A stretch of DNA of 64,000 nucleotides from Typhlomys cinereus. Taxonomy: Eukaryota; Chordata; Mammalia; Rodentia; Platacanthomyidae. The translations under genes were made by a program, and so were the position numbers. The stretch covers positions 2,142,761-2,206,760 of the forward strand of contig JALPQD010000358.1 in the NCBI GenBank assembly GCA_023101885.1, given 5' to 3'. Positions 21,016-32,054 of the stretch are shown in pieces. A model generated the notes under the pieces. The model was not told the origin of the DNA. It made no database searches and saw nothing but the letters and a program-made list of their open reading frames with translations. The first letter of the stretch is position 1. Every line of letters starts with the position of its first letter.

Positions 21016-21152
21016 GAGCACCCGAAGGCTTGGGTTTCTGAACATACAAAACAGGCTTTAAAAACATACTGTGAAAGAAGCAAGAAGACTAAAAAAGTGC
21101 TCTTTCTAAATGTGTAATTTAATGTACACAAGACGTACCAGCATGTCAACTT
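21016..21152 (+). repeat. Diverged local duplication, copy B
   Basis: Starts GAGCACCCGAAGGCTTGGG and ends near ACACAAGACGTACCAG. It lies 407 bp downstream of copy A in the same orientation. The sequence between the copies (20743-21015) is AT-rich and not recognised. Confidence 0.85.
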
Positions 21153-21605
21153 CATTAATTGTTAAATTTAGTGCTTATAAAAATTTCATTACATTTAGAA
21201 AACAATTTGTATATTACATTTTCCTAGTTTGCAGGAATCCCTGAGTAAGCACAGTCATTGTCAAGAAACTACAGCTGACTGTAAATTGTATTAGTTTCTT
21301 ATAAACAAGTATTTAAAAAGTAAAATTATAATCATTCTTTCAAACTGTTATAATAAAATTTTATTTCATTGGGAATATCATGAATGCTAATGTTCTTGAC
21401 ATAGCAGTTGAAAAGCATCTAGGAATCTTCCAGAAAAAAAAGTTTCTGTCTCATGGAACTGTGGTCCCAGAAAGCAGGAGGAATGGACTGAGAAGGAAGG
21501 GGTGGCCACCAAGAGGGAAAACCAGTGATCAATTTGCATCTCTGCTGTAGGTGCTACCATAGAGCATCAGTATTCTTTGTAAAAACCGAAGCTTTTAAAT
21601 CCCTT
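21153..21605. other. Unassigned intronic sequence
   Basis: No gene or repeat recognised. Confidence 0.45.
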
Positions 21606-21690
21606 AGTCAAGGTGCTGGGGAACTCAGGTGTGGTAAAACCAGGGCTCAATCTTCAGTGCCAGAGAAAACCAAAATCAATCCACCAGTCA
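21606..21690 (+). repeat. Possible ID-like SINE remnant
   Basis: AAGGTGCTGGGGAACTCAGG, GTGGTAAAACCAGGGCTCAA and TCTTCAGTGCCAGAGAAAAC vaguely follow an ID/B4 head and A-rich tail. Weak. Confidence 0.4.
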
Positions 21691-22524
21691 AAATGTACAT
21701 GATAACCAACATACAAAAATAATTAAAGCAAAATATAATCATCAAAATATCAGTGCGTTGGATAAGGCTTGAGGAGCACATGTGCGCCTTACAAAGTGAC
21801 AACCAAGCTCTGCACCACAGCTGTGCTGTTGCCAGGTGTCTTCAGCCACAGCAAAATGATTGCAAAATGTTAATTTCAATGGATTCAGCAAGTGTTTATA
21901 TGACTGCAGTTGTGAATCACATTTATCATTGAAAGAATCACCAACTTCTAATACATCGGTGCATAAAGACGGAGTTTCTTTCCCATCTAAGTTCACAGAT
22001 GCTAAAATTCTACTCACAGAAGTTTTTGGATAACTTCTGACCTTAAAAACAGTGGTCTGGCGCTTTTATAAGCAAATGAATGGACTGGATGGGAAAGGAC
22101 CATTGAAGGACTGAGATGCCAGTAATTTCCTAATATTCTCATGGGGCCTCAACTCAAAGGTATTCCCCAATTTTTACTTCTCCTCTCTAAACTCTTTCAA
22201 ACATATATCTGGAAGAACCTATTTCCACTGACTTAATTTTCTTTATATCTTAATCCTCTTTATCTCTTTATTATTGTACATTTATACAATACCAATTTAA
22301 TATTTAACAAATACATAAATAAATGAAAATATACATAAAAAGCATACCTCCAAAGTCAGACAACTTCATGGACTGAGGAAGAATCACAAAGAACAAAACA
22401 TAAAAATCAGTACAGATGGATGACACAGTAGAGTTCTGGGATAGGCTATGAAGTTTATAGAATATGTACACCTATCTAGTAAATGATGCTAAGTCATCCT
22501 GGTTATTGGAGCTGTACCAATGAC
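21691..22524. other. Unassigned intronic sequence
   Basis: Nothing recognised. The minus frame 21742-22017 has no familiar motif. Confidence 0.45.
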
Positions 22525-22676
22525 ATAAGGAAATCACATATTTGCCCATCAGATTGGCAAAGATTAAAAATTAATAATGTATTTGTGCATATGAGGTAAA
22601 AATCCAAGTTTTCAAAAATTCCTTGTGGGAATATGAATCAGCACTAACTCCTGAACAGCAATATTGAGATAAGGAT

Positions 22677-22945
22677 TGATAGATGTACATAGATGGATGG
22701 TAGATAATAGATAGACAGATAGACAAATGATTGAATAAGAGGCAGATGATAGATGACTGACAGATGATAGAGAAAAATGATAGATGCATAGCTAGACAGA
22801 TGACAGTCAGATGACAGATGAATATATGGATGATAGAAAGATGGATGATAGATGATACATAGATATTAGACAATAGAGAGATGTTAAAAGACATCAGTAG
22901 GTATGAAGATGACAGAAAAATGGAGAGATAGCTAGATAGAAAGCT
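22677..22945. repeat. Degenerate (GATA/GACA/GATG)n array
   Basis: About 270 bp of TAGA/GATA, AGACA and GATGATAG variants (for example ATAGATAGACAGATAG). This is Bkm-like satellite composition. The minus frame 22571-22966 (Ser/Tyr/Ile/His-rich) is its translation and is not a gene. Confidence 0.9.
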
Positions 22946-23118
22946 ATCTATAAAGCATGTGTACACACAGTAACTAAAACACTAAAGTCCCTCTACTGTA
23001 CAACTAAACAAAAATATAGTGAAATTTAAAAACAAATTTCCATACAAGTCATTGGTCAAATAAATTATAAAATATACATTTGACAAGTTTGAAATGGGCA
23101 TTTGATTAAACCGTTTAA

Positions 23119-23204
23119 GGGGGAGGAGGAGGGAGGGAGGGAACCGGTGTACTTAATAAGTTTGTATGAGCGGAAATAATAATAAAAAATGTTAAAAAAA
23201 TAAA
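23119..23204 (+). mobile_element. Extremely 5'-truncated L1 insertion (last 86 bp)
   Basis: Begins GGGGGAGGAGGAGGGAGGG and runs through CCGGTGTACTTAATAAG, TTTGTATGAG and AAATAATAATAAAAAATG. This matches the 3' terminus of the L1 at 24734-25960 (reverse strand). A 12-bp target duplication flanks it: TAAACCGTTTAA at 23107-23118 and TAAACCATTTAA at 23205-23216. Confidence 0.88.
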
Positions 23205-23330
23205 TAAACCATTTAATACATAAAAAACAAAATTCACTGTAGGACAAAGCATCTTTGGTGAAGGCTGAGAGTTGCATTAATCTACAAAGGGTAAGTATTT
23301 TGAAAGTAGTTTGATAACATGTTCATTTAA

Positions 23331-24195
23331 CAAAATAATAGTGGTAAATTCTCCCCTGGGTCATAGCACTAAGCACAAATTCCCTACAACCTTCATGTCA
23401 CCGTGACACAAACGGGCACATCAACTTTCATTAGTAAAGCTTCTTGCAATGGATGGTGATTGACACGGAGACGTGCAGAGAATAAGGAACTATGGACAGC
23501 TTGGCCCTTGATAAATCTTACTCTCCTCTCACTTCGTAGCAGAAAACATTATGACCAGGGGTGGAAGAATGTGAGCACCAATATAGGGAGAGAATGCTTC
23601 TGGGCGTGTCACAGCTGTATGATGTCATTCCAGCTGCAACCACCTGTGCAACACTGGGCCTGTCAACATTCACCAGGGAAGGAGGAGAGGCCTCTGAACC
23701 CCCTTTGTCCCCCAAGATATTACTGGGAAGAAGAAAGTTTCAGCAGGAGGATTGGGGATGAGGCACGATAATAGAAGTTCATGTATGACATGTATGAAAC
23801 TGTCAAAGAATAAAAGGTTTAATATTTTGCAAAATATAAGACCTTATTGACAGCATATCCTATTTCAACTGAAATATATATAATTTATAAATATAGCTTG
23901 CACATGCATGCAATGACATTTAAATTTAAACTCTCATAGAAAATATTTAGTTTATATATAAATAATATTAAAATATAAGCTCACACACATATATATATAT
24001 ATATTGCTTATATGTAAACACATGTGGAAACAGAAAATTTCCAGATACATAAAGGTAATGTAAACTTGGTATCTAACATATTGTTCAAGATTAGCTCATA
24101 GAGTTGGAATCTTAATTTTAACTAATACAAATAAACCAATATAGAAAACATAGATCACTGAGTATCACTCTATAATTTAAAAAAGAAATAAAGAC
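23331..24195. other. Unassigned intronic sequence
   Basis: Unique, with a small (TA)n run near 23985-24003. The overlapping opposite-strand frames around 23460-23771 show no family motif. Confidence 0.45.
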
Positions 24196-24228
24196 ATTTC
24201 TCTTCAAATAAAAGTGACATGCTTTCTG

Positions 24229-24560
24229 TGTCAGTCCAAGGCCAATTTCTTTATTTTTTTCCAGAGAGAGCCTAGGATATCCTCCATCATCTAAGCCAAT
24301 TTTATTGTAACATACATGAGTATTTATAGGAAAACAATCAAAGAAGAGCAGGGCCAAATTCTTTACAAGATTATGTTAAATGTATACATTTTGGCTAGCA
24401 AAGAAAAGGCAGGAGGAACATCTTGTTGGGTGGGGCCAGGTAGAATTGAAAGCAGGCATGACACTTAGTTGCTGAAAGGGAATGGACAATGAATATCTCA
24501 AATCAGGTTACCTGGCTACTGTAAATGTGTATAATCTTGTGATCCATGTATTAACACAGA
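24229..24560 (-). mobile_element. LTR related to the 2155-2703 solo LTR, partial
   Basis: Read on the minus strand it shares, in order, TCCATTCCCTT, AGCAACTA, ATGCCTG, CCAAAATGTAT, TGTAAAGAATTTGGCCC, a TATAAAT box, ATGTATGTTACAATAAA and TTGGCTT with the LTR at 2155-2703. It lacks that LTR's first 200 bp or has diverged beyond recognition there. It is older or from another subfamily than the 2155 copy. Confidence 0.8.
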
Positions 24561-24592
24561 GGATTTTCTTCTTAACAAGAATTCAGGGCTCT

Positions 24593-24733
24593 GGAGCTGG
24601 AGAGGTAGCTCAGGGGTTAAGCCTCTGCCTTGCAGGCAGAAGGTCCTGAGTTCGGATCCTAGACCCCACATATTGACGTGGTTCTACACACACACACACA
24701 TACATACATACATACACACGTACACACACACAA
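24593..24733 (+). repeat. tRNA-derived SINE, short form (left part)
   Basis: The head GGAGCTGGAGAGGTAGCTCA and B box GAGTTCGGATCC are the same as in the 3995-4313 SINE. The sequence then jumps from CCCACATATTGACG directly to TGGTTCTACACAC, so the roughly 115-bp CpG-rich body of the long form is absent. The tail is (CA)n/(CATA)n. The SINE resumes after the inserted L1 at 25961-25991. Target duplications: AAGAATTCAGGGCTCT (24577-24592) and AAGAACTCAGGGCTCT (25992-26007). Confidence 0.9.
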
Positions 24734-25960
24734 TTTTTTTTTTATTTCAGCTCATACAAACTTATTAGGTACACCAGTTCCCTCCCTCCCTCCTCCTCCC
24801 CCCGTACCCCTTGCTCCCCCTCCCCACCTCTCTCCCTCCCCATCCCCCAGTGCCTTCCACCCCAATTTCCAGAGAGTCCTTTCTTGTGCATGTCTGATTT
24901 TCCTCTGGGCCCTCCTCTCCGATGACGTACAAGGACCCAGTGGCCTTTCCCTGAACCCTTTCCCGTGTTCCCCTTAGGTATAGGAACACTGCTGTGGCTG
25001 CCAATCCTTTGCCTCCAAGGATCTTGGTGCCTTTAGCAGATGCTAGACTTTGTGAGGTCAACAGTGTGTTGGACAATGCGCAGGGCATGCAAAGTCCAAT
25101 TATGACTGCTTCAGCCCTAACTAGTATAGAGTATCTTACATATCATTGCTCCTCCCATCCTTTTGCTCTTACACTCTTACCGCCCCCTCTTCCGCAAATT
25201 TCCCTGAGCTTCAAGATGGGGAGAGACTAAGCTGGCCTAGTTCTAGGTGGTTGATATAGAGTCTCTGAAGTTCTGGATTGTGGTTTGTTGATTTTCTTTT
25301 GCAGTTTTGCTGCTCCTGCAATGCCCTTTACTCCATCCTGGTGGGCATTGTATGTTACCCCCTGGCCAGAGACAAAAAGCTGTTAGAGTCTTGTGATAAA
25401 AGCACATTCAAAGGTAGATGTAATAAAAGTGGGAAACCACAGTAAGGGAGGGATCTATCACCCATTTGCAAAATGGTTACTTTTTATCTGCCAGACTATA
25501 TGCCCTCCTCTTCTGGTGAGATCACACCCCCTCAGTAGTAAATGATCAGGAACAAAAGTCTGTGAACTTAATCAGATGTCTCATTACTTATTTGGGTCCT
25601 TGGTGGAGGCCTATTTTCCCTGCTGTAACATGGTCCCTTCTCTCCTTGTTTCTGGTGTGGCCCTCCTACCCCATCCCTCCTGTTCATAATCCTTGGAATT
25701 ACTGTCTCTAGGTGGGCTGGGTTAGTTTGGTACTAGGAGCCACCTATTAGGGAGTACATACGGCGCTTAATTTTCTGGGTCTGGGATACTTCACTTAATA
25801 TAATTGTTTCTAATGACATCCATTTCCCGGCAAATTCCAGTAATTCATCATTTTTGATGGCTGAGTAGTACTCCATTGTATAGATGTAACACAGTTTCCT
25901 TATCCACTCGTCATCTGTTGGACATTTGGGCTGATTCCATGACTTTGCTACTGTAAACAG
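24734..25960 (-). mobile_element. 5'-truncated L1 inserted in the SINE tail
   Basis: The left end is a poly(T)/TTTATTTCAGCTCATACAAA run (the L1 3' end on minus), followed by a polypyrimidine tract (24778-24850) which is the purine-rich 3'UTR. The right part at 25750-25955 is the end of ORF2 (antisense of ATGGAGTACTACTCAGCCAT and GGAAATGGATGTCATTAGAA). ACACACACAATT recurs at both borders as target duplication. The L1 is therefore younger than the SINE. Frames inside it are not genes. Confidence 0.92.
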
Positions 25961-25991
25961 ACACACACAATTGAATAAATAATAATAAAAA
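25961..25991 (+). repeat. SINE short form (right part of tail)
   Basis: ACACACACAATTGAATAAAT and AATAATAAAAAA finish the SINE tail after the L1 insertion. It is followed by the SINE's target duplication at 25992-26007. Confidence 0.85.
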
Positions 25992-26007
25992 AAGAACTCA
26001 GGGCTCT

Positions 26008-27970
26008 TGAATACTTATTTAATGGGTCATTTTGGTTCACCCCTGAGAGCACAAGCTTGAGTGGGAGAGGAGAGGGGAGATTCCTGCCTGGTCACAGCCT
26101 GATCGTTCCAGGATGTCAAAGGGAAAGCAGGCAGAGGCTTCCAGGCTGCCCCCACTAAGGATATGCTCTGAGCCTTTCCCAAAGCAATGCTCTGCACTGA
26201 CAACAGAGCTGGCTCGGACCCCAAGGCTAGCCTCACCCTCGCTCATTCTTCCACCTGCCAGATGCTGATATCACTTTACAGAAACACTGAAGTGTGAGCA
26301 CACACAAGTCCTGGAGTTGACTGGCATCATCCTTACCTCCTGAAACTCAGCAGTAGGAGGAACGTGGAGAGGGAGAAGCCATTTTTGCCTATAGGACTGT
26401 GGGGTTGCATATCACAACCAGTCTCTTGGTGCAGATGTTGTTAAAGCTGGGCACAAGGGATGGGCTTCTCCAGCAAAGAAGGGATCTAGTGGGCATTCCC
26501 TTCAGCAGGGGAGAAACTTAGGAAAAATACTGAAGCTGGGAGGGTATGCTTCAAGAAGGAGGGCTGTCTGATCTGGCGTGATCAGGGTTTATCTGGATGA
26601 TTTCTTGGAGCTGAATACAGAAGAGTAAGATAAGATCATTACAGTCCAGCAAAAGAACCCTGTAAGAGGAACCTGGCATCCTCTAAAGGGAAGAGGAGAA
26701 GGCAGACTCATTAACTGGCTATCGCCTTGGGCTCTTCATCCAGAGGTCTGTTTTCAACCAGCTGAGAGGCCAAGGCTGAGGTGTAGGTGGAAGATAGAGG
26801 TGGAAGATACAGACATGACCAGTCTTCAGTTTCTCAGTGGGTCCAGTCATCAAGCCGGCTTCATTTAATGATTCTACTATGTTAGAAATACCCGGCCTCA
26901 GCGTCATCCCCCAGCCCACCATTTCCTCCTTCACATGTTCACTAACATGGTGAGCTCGCATGTACTGAATGATCAAGCCAAGACTCCCTCTGGCCCTGAT
27001 TCAGGCTCACATCATCGCCGTAGGCCCGGGAGCTGCTCATTCTACATCTGTCAGTCAATGCAGGAAAGTGCGAACTTCCCAGACATCTTGGAATTTCATC
27101 CAGTGTTAACAAAAATAACAAACTCCTGTGCATCAGTTCTCAGGATGGACTGTGCTGGCTTCATGAAGAAGCTTAATTTTTACCTTCTGGGAAAGAAGGG
27201 TCTATGCATTGTTTAACTTCAGATTACCAGAAGAACATTTGTGAGATTATCCATTCATGAAAAGAGCTTATGGTTCTGGAGTTTCCATTCTGTGACTGTG
27301 AGGGACCACGGTCACAACCCCTAATGAGGTTGCTGGATGTCCTTGGTTAAGGACATGTGGTGAAGCAAGTCCATGAATCTCATTGGCCAGAAAAAAAACA
27401 ATCAAGAGAAGATCATCTGGGGTCCCATACTCCCTTCACCACGCATACCCTCAGTGACTTCAGCATCTCCTATTAGTCCCCACTTCCCATCTCCTGCTAA
27501 TATTAACCTGGGCGTCAACCATAATCACTAGGGGATATTCAAGACTTAAGTTACAGCAGTACCTACTAATGACAAGGCTATGATCAGTCTTTGCATGTCT
27601 AGCAGCAAAATTTCTAGGCATGTTAGAAGAAAAGACAGACTGAGGTGGGAGTTGAGAGACACTTGACTTCATTCAGAAACATCAGGAAGGACCAGGGTGA
27701 GGGAAACAGGGTCAGGGAGACCAGAATCCCGGGTACAGATGCTCTGTCAGCAGGTCAATCATCATTTACTAGCTTTTGGCACAAGGAGCAAAAGAAGTTA
27801 ATAAACTCATTAAGGAAACATGAGAGGAAAGCAGACTTGGAGGGAGAAAAAGGAGTACACTGAAATGGAGGTTTCTAGACAGAGAGCATCCAAAAAACTG
27901 CAATTCTGTGCCAAAGGTGCTCTCCCCACTGTACAGAAAACAAGCTATAAGGTCTACACACTCATGTTAA
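26008..27970. other. Unassigned intronic sequence
   Basis: About 2 kb without a recognised repeat, moderately GC-rich. Several 60-95 residue frames overlap on both strands (for example 26719-26976 minus and 26935-27216 plus) with no motif I know and no convincing exon borders. Confidence 0.5.
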
Positions 27971-27971
27971 A

Positions 27972-28090
27972 AACATTATTCTTGCCAGCACACGCCTGTA
28001 ATCCCAGCAGCTGGAAAACAGAAGCTGGAAGATGATGAATTCGGGTCAGTCTCAGAAAGCAGCAAGTTCCTATCAAGAAAACAAAATCAT
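27972..28090 (+). repeat. B1-like SINE, degenerate
   Basis: GCCAGCACACGCCTGTAATC and CCAGCAGCTGG followed by a GTCAGTCTCAGAAAGC block and A-rich end follow the 7SL-derived B1 order. Confidence 0.72.
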
Positions 28091-28865
28091 CCCAACACTC
28101 AGAACTACAATGCTCAGAACAGAGATGCATTTGTGACTGAGGCATAATGCATGACACTCACATAAACACAGGCTTACCAAATCTTTGCATCTTATTATGC
28201 ACTAATTTGTAAGGTAAAAAGAGGGTATGAGAGCCAAGCAAGGTGTCTCTGGGAAGGCACCTGGGATCCAGGGAAAATGCAGGCAGCATCGGGTCCCTCC
28301 CTACAACCAGACTGCCAGGCCTCATCGTCCTGTTTTCAGTCATGTTGTTACCCCACCCCCTATGGTCATCAAATCCAATGCCAGAGCTTAGGGAAAGAAA
28401 CGAACATTTGGCATTTTATACTGTTCATCACTCAATGCTCCTCTTGGGTAAATAAAAACTGTCTACCCGATCTGTACTTTATTGACATATGGTCATAAAG
28501 TGAAAGGAAATTTTGCTTAATAGCCAATTTTACTTTGCATCATCAATTTGATTGGAATCCACTAAGCTTCTCCTAGCATCTGTCCCATGACATGCCCTGA
28601 GTCCCTTCCACTCTCACGATGGTATTCCACATCCCCCCTCCAGCCTCATCCTCTCCCCAGGCAGTAGGTAACCAGCCTCTGACTTCTTCTGCCTTCTACT
28701 CTCTTCTTGGGGACTCACAAGCAAACAGAGCACACGCAGACTTCCATCCCTCATTGTCCCTTTGAGTTACAGACAGGAATATCCTTCATGGTCAGGAGGA
28801 TGAGACTTAAACTAGTTCAGATCAAACCAACCTAAGTCCTTTCTTCCAATTTCCTCTTAAGACAC
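28091..28865. other. Unassigned intronic sequence
   Basis: Unique, with a polypyrimidine-rich part near 28600-28710. No gene recognised. Confidence 0.45.
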
Positions 28866-28869
28866 TGTT

Positions 28870-29460
28870 TCTGTGCCACTGCTGCATGGCACAACCAATC
28901 AAAACTTCAGTGGTTGAAAGAAGCAGCTTTTTGTCTAGTCCATGATTTGGGTGATGGGCAGTCCAGACAGTGGGATGGTCCTGGAGACCTGAGCCCAGCT
29001 TGGCTGCTGTTTTGGCTTGAATGTGAAATGTCTCCTTGGATCATTTATTTGAATACTTAGTCCCCAGTAGGAGGTGCCGTTTATAAGGCTGTGGAACCTT
29101 TAGGAAGCAGAACGTTTGTGGTATAAAGTGAGTCATAGAATGAAGGTTGGTACCTGGTTAAGGGACGTATCTTGAGGCCTGATAGCCTGGCCTCACGTCT
29201 GGTTCATTCTCTGCTTTCCGACCAGTCTGCCCACTATCTAGCATGTCTTCCCCACTATGACGGGCTACAACTGCAAGCAAAATATACCCTTCCTCCCTTA
29301 TGCACATCATAGTCACTTGATTACAGTAAGGAGAAAAGTAACTGATACAGTTCATGTCTCAGTTGGCACTTGGCTGTCTCATTGGTTAATGGTGGCTGTT
29401 TTGGGAGTCTATAGTGACTTACACTTGGATGCCTAGATTTCTTCCCACATGAGTCTCAAC
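28870..29460. repeat. Possible older dispersed repeat split by a MaLR LTR
   Basis: AAAACTTCAGTGGTTGAAAG before the LTR and ATGTCTCAGTTGGCACTTGG after it resemble the two halves of an old mammalian repeat of the 'aaaacttagtggcttaaaac...ctcagctgggc' type. I cannot name the family. The LTR at 29008-29349 sits between the halves. Confidence 0.35.
29008..29349 (+). mobile_element. Solo MaLR LTR (ORR1/MT-like)
   Basis: Starts TGTTTTGGCTTGAATGTGAA, with GGCTGTGGAACCTTTAGGA, CTTGAGGCCTGATAGCCTGG, CAAAATATACCCTTCCTCCC (altered poly(A) region) and ends AAAGTAACTGATACA. These are the standard landmarks of rodent ERVL-MaLR LTRs with TG...CA ends. No internal sequence is attached. The flanks do not show a clean 5-bp duplication. 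Confidence 0.88.
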
Positions 29461-29935
29461 CTCCAGGGAGCTGACACAACTGGTTGCAGAAGTACCAAAG
29501 CAGCAACACTCCTCAAGCAGCACACACTGCCTACACATCCCTATCTGTGTTGTGCGGACCCACCCCACTGTGAAAGTGCTTGCCCTGACCATGATGTATG
29601 TGGGGAATGGAGGAAGTAAAGGGATTCATACAAGAAAGCAGAAACAAGTCAGTCACTGGCACGACCAGGTCTCCACCACCAAAGATGTCACCTTCAGTTC
29701 TGTCCAATCATCCTTTCTATTCTCCAGCTCCTATTCTACCTCAAGCTCCTGTTGCATCTGCCCAGATGACCAGAGCAATTTGACAGCTCCTCTTCTGAAG
29801 CATTCCAGTCTTACCTTCACTACGATCTTAAAAATCCAAATCTTAACGTTTGGATCAGCCATCGGAGATTATTCAATGACTTTTCATTGTACCTAAAGAT
29901 TGACCCTTCTTCAAAATGACTTTAAAAGAGGGTCC
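29461..29935. other. Unassigned intronic sequence
   Basis: No gene or repeat recognised. The plus frame 29552-29896 has no known domain. Confidence 0.45.
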
Positions 29936-29938
29936 AAG

Positions 29939-30178
29939 TGGGCTGGAGAAATGACTCTTCAGCCTTGTCTTGAGAGCAAAAGGACATGAGTTCAGATTCC
30001 CAGAGACTAGGTAAAAATACGCAGCAGGTATGGGGGCAGTCTTCAAGGTAGAGCCTGGGGAACCCCCAAGCAAAGCAATATGGAGGTAGAAAAACTCCAT
30101 TTTTTAAATGACCCAATATCACACTTGGACCTTCATAAGCACACACACTCGTGTTCCCCCCCCACACACACACAGGCC
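29939..30178 (+). repeat. B4/B2-like SINE
   Basis: GGGCTGGAGAAATGACTCTT (A-box region), GGACATGAGTTCAGATTCCC (B box), a variable body, then TTGGACCTTCATAAGCACAC and a (CA)n tail. Minus-strand frames over it are shadows. Confidence 0.82.
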
Positions 30179-30384
30179 CAAGATTAAACATGCCATTACT
30201 TGTTTCAGTTCCATTACCAAAGATGCCTTCTCATGCTCAGACTTTGATGGTAAATTGTACCATCACCCTTCCTCTAAAACCCTCACATTATAGACCTACT
30301 TAGGAATTTTTCTAGTTTCACCGACTACTGTTCTCCCTGATAGGCCAACTATGCTTGCTTTCTTTCTCTTACTAAACATCCATT

Positions 30385-30630
30385 CTGTCTTGAACGTTCT
30401 CTCCTCATATCTTTGCCTAGTTAATGCCTATGCACATTTCAAATGTCTCTGGGAATCATTGCCCAGAGAAATTGTCCCTCAAGTCCCAGATCAAATATCC
30501 CATTAGTGCATTACCAGAGCTCCCACTTCCACTGGACAACAGGGACACGGTCGGGTGTTGATCATATTTAGTTCTGCACCTGGAACAGACACCAAATACC
30601 AGCTAATGGATTCTTTTGATGAATAACAAT
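30385..30630 (+). repeat. L2 3' region
   Basis: CATATCTTTGCCTAGTTAAT, CAAATGTCTCTGGGAATCAT, CTCAAGTCCCAGATCAAATA, GTTCTGCACCTGGAACAGAC and CTTTTGATGAATAA follow the last part of L2 in order (treatment of 'ctcaggtgtcacctcc', then 'gtgcctggcacag', then 'ttgaatgaatg'). Old and diverged. Confidence 0.6.
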
Positions 30631-30648
30631 TATTTTTCAGAAATTTGG

Positions 30649-30755
30649 CTGGAGACACCAGTTAGAGGTAGGGAGACTGCCTAATATGTGCAAGGCTTTC
30701 ACTTCAATCTCCAGGACTGCAAACAAAGTAAGAAAAATAAAAAGAAATACTAAGC
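30649..30755 (+). repeat. ID/B4-like SINE, degenerate
   Basis: GGCTGGAGACACCAGTTAGA, CTGCCTAATATGTGCAAGGC, TTCACTTCAATCTCCAGGAC and an A-rich tail (AAGAAAAATAAAAAGAAA) match an ID-like tRNA-Ala-derived SINE. Confidence 0.72.
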
Positions 30756-31812
30756 ATAATAAGCAACCTATAAAGCCCTCGCTTAAGAATCACAAGCATG
30801 GATTTCTAGTGCATGTTTAAACTACCTGTGTTTACAACAAAAAGGAACAAACGATAGCACAGCCTAGGAGAAACCACCTAGGAACCCAACTGTTTTTCAA
30901 AATCGTTCTAGAAGTCCAAGTGTGATGTAGACAGACTCATGCTTCTTGTTTCATTTCCACGTGACAAGAATCCACCCAGGAGTCCTGCAGTATTTCCATG
31001 CTCAGGAATTTGGTACAGACTGAGCTTCACTCCTTTGACAACTCCCCCCTCCCACCTTCTGCTTTCTCCTTCTTTTCTGCACCTTAATTATGAAGCAGAG
31101 AACTAATATCTTGGAGTGAATCACAACATACACGCAAACCATGAATGTGCCGTGGTCATGTGTCAAGGCAGAGTCGGGAGAGAAGTTTACTTCACCGTGT
31201 TCAGGACTTTGCAGGACACAATCTCTTCTTCAGTTTCTAATTGTCATTGCAACACTGGTTGTAAAGTATTGTGAGTGATCAAAAAAACTAATTGTCAGTT
31301 CTAGGATGTGACATGGTGGCCATTCATCTCTGAGGTGGCTACTACCAACCAGTGACCTTCTACAATTAAACAGCCATAAAGTGAAGAAGAGTTTTAATTA
31401 GGAAAGGGCAACCATCACTCACATGCCTACAGAACAAAGCTCCTTTTTCTTTTACAGTAAAATAGCAAAATAATTAAAAAAACCAGCCTCATGTCTTATG
31501 ATACATTTCTGGTGCTTATAGGCAAAACTTTAATGACTATTGAAATTACATGAAGCATAATATTTGCTGAGGCCTTGAGTAGCATAGACACCCCTTAAAA
31601 GGTCAGCTGTAAAACCATGTTAATAACTTCAAGGGAAAATGCATTCCTCACCAGGAATTCATGATAAAATAATTTCCTTTTCAGTGTTCTCTCTTTTAAG
31701 AATGTTCATCTGAGATACAGAGGTAACAGACAAATTGTCCATGATTACCAGTGTGTTTTCCTGTACCATGCCACATGTGAAAAGGAAGGTTTCTATGGCA
31801 AATAGGTGATGA
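30756..31812. other. Unassigned intronic sequence
   Basis: AT-rich unique sequence, with no gene or repeat placed. Confidence 0.45.
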
Positions 31813-31814
31813 CC

Positions 31815-32023
31815 ACTCCCCCCATGCTTCTACATGCTGCACCACGCTCTCCCTTACGCTTCCACCCAGCTGTACCACACTTTCCCACATGTTTTCACAG
31901 GCCTGCAACATGCTTTCCTGCATTCTTCCACATGACTGTAGCATGTTCTCTCTCACACACTTCCACACAGCAGCATTATGCTCTTTCCCCCATGCTTCCA
32001 CATGACTGCACCTCTCTCCCTCC

Positions 32024-32054
<31 letters not shown>

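Larger units (their letters stand above)
22525..23330 (+). mobile_element. Ancient L1M 3' region, interrupted
   Basis: CCCATCAGATTGGCAAAGAT and TAAAAATTAATAATGTATTT followed by CCTTGTGGGAATATGAATCA match the old L1M ORF2 3' region. After a GATA-type array, GTCATTGGTCAAATAAATTA resembles the later 'ggttaaataaattatgg' block. A short young L1 tail is inserted at 23119-23204. Outer limits are approximate. Confidence 0.55.

Noticed and set aside
22571..22966. 131-residue Ser/Tyr/Ile/His-rich minus-strand frame
   Set aside because: It is a translation of the GATA/GACA array.
24590..24665. A real tRNA gene at the SINE heads (also 4235-4313)
   Set aside because: A and B boxes are present but the cloverleaf is not, and the sequence continues into SINE body and tail.
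24678..25230. Proline-rich frames near 24678-24977 and 24994-25230
   Set aside because: They lie in the antisense 3'UTR of the inserted L1.
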